A DNA stretch of 40,785 bases, taken from contig CALGTK010000450.1 in assembly GCA_937904325.1 (NCBI GenBank), positions 1 through 40,785 of the forward strand. Reading direction: 5' to 3'. This document shows positions 36,951-40,785 of the stretch, piece by piece. A program made the position numbers and the translations under genes. How positions within the stretch are numbered: the stretch's first letter is position 1; the number at the start of each line of letters is the position of its first letter. Source of the stretch: an uncultured Planctomyces sp. Its GTDB lineage: Bacteria; Planctomycetota; Planctomycetia; Planctomycetales; Planctomycetaceae. The notes below the pieces were generated by a model. That model was not told the origin of the DNA. It saw only the letters and a program-made list of their open reading frames with translations, and ran no database searches.

Positions 36951-37411
36951 CTGCGACAATCCAATCTGCTACAGTCACGCCGTAGCGGTTGTTCGTTTTG
37001 CGCCTTCTTCGGAACCGGCAATCTTAACCAGTGTTCTCATCTTGTCCTATTCTCTGCAGAGTTACATCGGCAATCGCCGATCAAACAGGTGTCAGATTGA
37101 AAGACGGCTGGCTCCTTCGGTTGTCTCATCAATCCAGAATTTACTCCCGTGTGAACAGCAAATTCGGTCGAGCCTGCAATCACCGTAATGCCTTACACGG
37201 AATTCGGCAGAGTCACGAGGAAACAGCTCGCCCTGCGAGTCCCGCCTGAAGCTCTTGAAGTCACCCCTCAACTTCCTCTGCTCGAGAAGTTCTGGTCGAA
37301 ACGGTCGTCCGGAGATTTTCCGTTACGACAAAAACTGATTTGACCTTCTACCCAGCATTGAATTCATCCCGATTTTACATCATTCAGAATCATCGTCGAC
37401 CGGAGTCACCA
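36951..37411 (+). other. intergenic region without a supported gene
   Basis: This stretch of about 460 bp has only short overlapping frames with poor codon character. It may hold the promoter of the small gene at 37412. I see no RNA gene or repeat. Confidence 0.4.
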
Positions 37412-37681
37412 ATGCGGAATCTGCGAATCGCCGACCCGGATCTCGAGGCACAAACCATCAGCCGTCTGGGAGATTGCCTCATGCGGCTTGATACCGAACA
37501 CGAGACTAAACCCGCCGAACATCTCAACCGGTCGCTCACCGCCTGGCAGGAGCGGTGGTCAGCCGGCAGCGAGCAGATTTCATCGCGGCTCACGCTGATC
37601 GAAGCCGAACTTGACCGCCTGGCCGCCGACGGCCCTGAGCAGCCGCTGCTGTCGGTGTTCGATTCGGAAGTGGACTCTTGA
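37412..37681 (+). CDS. small helical protein of unknown function
   Basis: I start at ATG 37412 because GGAG lies 7 nt upstream; an earlier ATG at 37340 is in frame but lacks such a site. The 89 residues are mostly helical and acidic (LEAQTISRLGDCLMRLDTEH; SAGSEQISSRLTLIEAELDR). There is no signal peptide or membrane segment. Heptad-like spacing in the second half suggests a coiled coil. It precedes ileS by 350 bp on the same strand. I do not recognise a family. Confidence 0.55.
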   Translation: MRNLRIADPDLEAQTISRLGDCLMRLDTEHETKPAEHLNRSLTAWQERWSAGSEQISSRLTLIEAELDRLAADGPEQPLLSVFDSEVDS

Positions 37682-37897
37682 CTGGAAGTGGACTCCTGCT
37701 GAACGGTTGGTCCATGCTGCCAGTAAAGTAAGCTGAATCAATAGCAGCGCCGCTCCGGCAATCCGGAATTCACAGTAAATTACAAATGCCGGAACATCGT
37801 CGCTTTGCTCCTCGGTCCGGTCTGCAGCGACTCGCAGATCACCGCCGAATTCCATCGGCCCGCCCGATTCGATAAAACTTCGCTCTCAAACGACCCT

Positions 37898-37993
37898 CGA
37901 CACCGCGCACCAAACCGGGTGCAGCGGTGTCGCGTCGTTGTGTATTGCTTTTTCAGCCCGCCTGATTCTCCTTCAATTGATTTGCGGCGGGCT
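37898..37993 (+). promoter_or_regulatory. two strong stem-loops upstream of ileS
   Basis: Stem 1 pairs CGACACCGC-GCACC (37898-37911) with GGTGC-A-GCGGTGTCG (37918-37932): 14 bp with one bulged A and a 6-nt loop, followed 16 nt later by TTTTT. Stem 2 pairs AGCCCGCC (37955-37962) with GGCGGGCT (37986-37993), followed by TTCTCCC. Stem 2 ends 38 bp before the ileS ATG. They could terminate the upstream transcript or form an attenuating leader. The conserved T-box sequence was not found. Confidence 0.55.
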
Positions 37994-38031
37994 TTCTCCC
38001 AGACATCCGAAACAGACTCGGTCCGACAAAA

Positions 38032-40785
38032 ATGTTCCAGGAAGTTAAAGACGCCGATTTCGTCCGCGGTGAGCACTTCGTTCTGAAATTCTGGCAAGAT
38101 AATTCGATTTTCCGGAAGTTGCGTGAGCAGAATGCTGGCAAGAAACGCTGGAGCTTTCTTGACGGTCCGATCACGGCCAACAATCCGATGGGCGTCCACC
38201 ACGCCTGGGGCCGCACCTACAAAGACACCTATCAGCGATTCTTCGCGATGATGGGTTACGACCAGCGATATCAGAACGGGTTCGACTGCCAGGGTCTGTG
38301 GGTCGAAGTCGAGGTCGAAAAGCAGCTCGGCCTGGGAACGAAGACGGCCGTCAACGAGTACGGCATCGACAACTTCGTGAACGAGTGTAAACGCCGAGTG
38401 CTCCAGTTCGCCGCGCGGCAGACGGAGCAATCAGTCCGACTTGGATACTGGATGGACTGGGATGATCCCGATCAGTTGCGACTGCTCGCTCGAAAAATGG
38501 GCAGTGACGACGAAGTCGAGTTCACCGCTCCGTCGGGCAAGCAGGAGAAAGGCAAGTCGCATCAGTTGGTCGAACGGCTTGGCAACCCGGAATGGGGCGG
38601 CAGCTACTTCACGTTCTCAACCGAGAACAATGAGACCATCTGGATGTTCCTCAAGAAATGCTTCGAGCGAGGCAAGATCTACCAGGGCCACGACGTCATG
38701 CCCTGGTCCGGTCGAGGCGGCAGTGCCTACTCGCAAATGGAGATCGCCGAAGGCCGCAAGCTGACGACTCACAAGTCGATCTTCGTCAGGTTCCCACTGC
38801 GTGACCGCGAAAACGAGTACCTGCTGGTCTGGACGACGACTCCGTGGACACTGACCAGCAACGTCGCCGCGGCGGTGAACCGGGATCTTGACTACGTTCA
38901 GCTTAAAGCCGAACGCGACGGAGCTGTTTACTACTTTGCGAAAGATAACCTGAATTTCAAACGCCTGGCGAGAGAATTCAAAGAAGGATTCGGCCGCCCG
39001 GAATGGCAGTGGCCGAAGAATGTTCCAAAGTTGAAAACGCTGGCTCAGATCTTCAAAGAGAACGGCGGCTTCGAAGAAATCGGGACGATCAAAGGTGTTG
39101 AGATGGTCGGCTGGGAATACGACGGCCCGTTCGACGACCTGCCCGTCCAGCAACAGGCTGGCGGCTACCCTGTTGATGAAAAGCTCGAAGACCGCTGCGG
39201 CAAGACATGTCACCGAGTCATCGATGGTGGGCGCGATTCCCGCGGAGCAGCTCATGTGGTGGCCGGTGAGGGAACGGGCATCGTCCACATCGCGCCAGGC
39301 TGCGGTGACATCGACCATAAAATGGGAGCCGAGCACGGCCTAGTCGCCATCGCCCCGCTGAAAGAAGACGGCACCTACGGCGAGGGATTCGGAGACTTCA
39401 CCGGTCGGGAAGCCATCACGAAGGAAACGGCCGAACTCGTCTTTGAAAAGCTCAAAGCAAAAGGTCTGCTGGTCAACGTCGAAACTTACCCGCACATCTA
39501 TCCGCATTGCTGGCGGACGGGTGATGAACTTGTCTTCCGCCTGGTCGATGAGTGGTTCATCAATATGGACTGGCGGGAAGAAATTAAAGACGTCACGCGG
39601 CAGATAGAGTGGCTGCCGGAAAGCATCGATGGGCAGGAACGCGAGTGCGAATGGCTCAGCAATATGAGCGACTGGATGGTCTCGAAGAAACGCTTCTGGG
39701 GTCTGGCGCTACCGATCTGGGTGGACGAAGAAACCGGCGACTTCGAAGTTATGGGTTCGCTGGCTGAGCTGAAAGAGCGAGCGGTCGAAGGCTGGGACGG
39801 TTTCGAAGGCCACACGCCTCACCGACCATGGATCGATGGCGTCAGGATTCAGAATCCGAAGACCGGCAACCTGATGACTCGCATCGAAGACGTCGGCAAC
39901 CCGTGGCTCGACGCGGGCATCGTTCCATTTTCAACCATGCACTACAACCACGATCATGACGACTGGCAGAAGTGGTACCCGGCGGACCTTGTCACCGAGT
40001 GCTTCCCAGGCCAGTTCCGCAACTGGTTCTACTCGATGCTTTCTCTGTCGACGATGATGCGTTACGACGAGACCGACGACCCGATCGAAAAGCGGCCATT
40101 CAAAACACTGCTTGGTCATCGTCTGGTCATGGACGAAAAAGGCCAGCCGATGCACAAATCGGATGGCACGGCAATCTGGTTCGAAGAGGCCGCCGAACAG
40201 CTCGGAGTGGATACGATTCGATGGATGTACCTCGCGCAGAATCCGGCGTCCGACCTGCGATTCGGAACACGACATCCGGATGAGCAGGTCACACTCCAAA
40301 CTCCCGAAGGAGAGCTTCGCGAGACCAAAGAAGGACTGCCCTGTTGCAAAGTTACCAGCCAGCCAGCCGACGAAACTCGACGCAGCGTAATGATTCCACT
40401 GTGGAATTCGTACGCCTTCTTCGTGAACTACGCGCGGCTCGACGAGTTCGATCCGATGGCCGAAACGATCCCCTTCGCCGACCGTCCTGAGATTGATCGC
40501 TGGATCCTCTCCAACCTGCAATCAGTCCTGCAGGTCGCTCAGGAAGAGATGCCGAAATACAACGTCGCCGGATTCTGCAAGGCCGCGGAAAACTTTCTCG
40601 ACGACCTCACCAACTGGTACATCCGCCGCAACCGCCGTCGCTTCTGGAGGTCTAAAGACGCGTCGGATACCGACAAGATCGCTGCCTACCAGACGCTGTA
40701 CGAAGTGCTGGTCACGCTGTGTAAAGCGATGGCTCCGACGATCCCGTTCATGGCCGAGCGGATGTATCAGAACCTGGTCGGAGGG
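38032..40785 (+). CDS. ileS: isoleucyl-tRNA synthetase, divergent type (partial, 3' end outside window)
   Basis: The frame opens at ATG 38032 and stays open to the last base, giving 918 residues without a stop. Family features: [20 protein letters not shown] at the catalytic site, the CP1 editing segment [34 protein letters not shown], and the anticodon-domain start [14 protein letters not shown]. The HIGH signature is replaced by HHAW (residues 56-59) and KMSKS by MHKS (707-710, in QPMHKSDGT). Both are unlike canonical IleRS, though I recall a bacterial group with similar motifs. No ribosome site precedes the ATG. A eukaryote-like or alternative IleRS clade is the likely identity; Leu- or Val-RS is less likely. 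Confidence 0.85.
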   Translation, partial: MFQEVKDADFVRGEHFVLKFWQDNSIFRKLREQNAGKKRWSFLDGPITANNPMGVHHAWGRTYKDTYQRFFAMMGYDQRYQNGFDCQGLWVEVEVEKQLGLGTKTAVNEYGIDNFVNECKRRVLQFAARQTEQSVRLGYWMDWDDPDQLRLLARKMGSDDEVEFTAPSGKQEKGKSHQLVERLGNPEWGGSYFTFSTENNETIWMFLKKCFERGKIYQGHDVMPWSGRGGSAYSQMEIAEGRKLTTHKSIFVRFPLRDRENEYLLVWTTTPWTLTSNVAAAVNRDLDYVQLKAERDGAVYYFAKDNLNFKRLAREFKEGFGRPEWQWPKNVPKLKTLAQIFKENGGFEEIGTIKGVEMVGWEYDGPFDDLPVQQQAGGYPVDEKLEDRCGKTCHRVIDGGRDSRGAAHVVAGEGTGIVHIAPGCGDIDHKMGAEHGLVAIAPLKEDGTYGEGFGDFTGREAITKETAELVFEKLKAKGLLVNVETYPHIYPHCWRTGDELVFRLVDEWFINMDWREEIKDVTRQIEWLPESIDGQERECEWLSNMSDWMVSKKRFWGLALPIWVDEETGDFEVMGSLAELKERAVEGWDGFEGHTPHRPWIDGVRIQNPKTGNLMTRIEDVGNPWLDAGIVPFSTMHYNHDHDDWQKWYPADLVTECFPGQFRNWFYSMLSLSTMMRYDETDDPIEKRPFKTLLGHRLVMDEKGQPMHKSDGTAIWFEEAAEQLGVDTIRWMYLAQNPASDLRFGTRHPDEQVTLQTPEGELRETKEGLPCCKVTSQPADETRRSVMIPLWNSYAFFVNYARLDEFDPMAETIPFADRPEIDRWILSNLQSVLQVAQEEMPKYNVAGFCKAAENFLDDLTNWYIRRNRRRFWRSKDASDTDKIAAYQTLYEVLVTLCKAMAPTIPFMAERMYQNLVGG

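Noticed and set aside
37898-37993. T-box riboswitch before ileS
   Set aside because: No AGGGTGGNACCGCG-like antiterminator sequence or recognisable specifier loop; only generic stems are visible.
37780-38430. Long minus-strand frame over the ileS start
   Set aside because: Antisense shadow of ileS and its leader; the ileS frame has clear family motifs.

Overview
The window looks like a chromosomal segment from a planctomycete. Several things point that way together: peptidoglycan genes (murC-murB-ddl) with no ftsQ/ftsA/ftsZ beside them, a 1541-residue secreted PQQ-propeller protein, two ECF sigma factors flanking a Ser/Thr kinase with a TPR-like C-terminal half, an orphan MoxR ATPase, few clear Shine-Dalgarno sites, several GTG starts, and long AT-mixed intergenic spaces with short palindromic repeats. 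I cannot place it below phylum from sequence alone.

Layout. 1-105 is the tail of a rhomboid-like gene. 247-3674 (minus) is murC-murB-ddl, the cytoplasmic route to UDP-MurNAc-L-Ala and D-Ala-D-Ala. 3954-8579 (plus) is the giant PQQ-repeat protein, followed by a lipoprotein (8927-9754). 9792-11924 (minus) is a UvrD/PcrA-type helicase directly downstream of a complete nqrABCDEF operon (18209-12039, minus), the sodium-pumping NADH:quinone oxidoreductase. 18966-20201 is pepT. 20344-21530 is a translationally coupled pair of membrane proteins, then MoxR (21746-22684). 22730-23580 appears to be a gene graveyard: a frameshifted acyl-carrier-protein-like gene and a second reading frame with an internal stop. 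23568-24230 is a secreted protein with a carboxypeptidase-regulatory-like fold. 24774-25649 (plus) is purU; 25767-28010 (minus) is a GH57 glucanotransferase/amylase; 28279-29462 is hisG plus a small downstream gene. 29735-34795 (minus) is sigma factor - kinase - sigma factor. 35198-35569 is panD, 36193-36888 a SAM methyltransferase, 37412-37681 a small unknown gene, and 38032 to the window end an isoleucyl-tRNA synthetase with aberrant signature motifs and a strongly structured upstream region.

Most genes are housekeeping (cell wall, respiration, folate/formate, histidine, pantothenate, translation). The less ordinary material is (i) a dispersed palindromic element, usually paired, at five intergenic sites, (ii) the disrupted ACP-like gene and neighbouring decayed frame, (iii) the sigma-kinase-sigma arrangement with an unusually large insertion in the kinase hinge and a Gly/Arg/Asp-rich linker, and (iv) the divergent IleRS. 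No CRISPR array, tRNA, rRNA, prophage or transposase was recognised.
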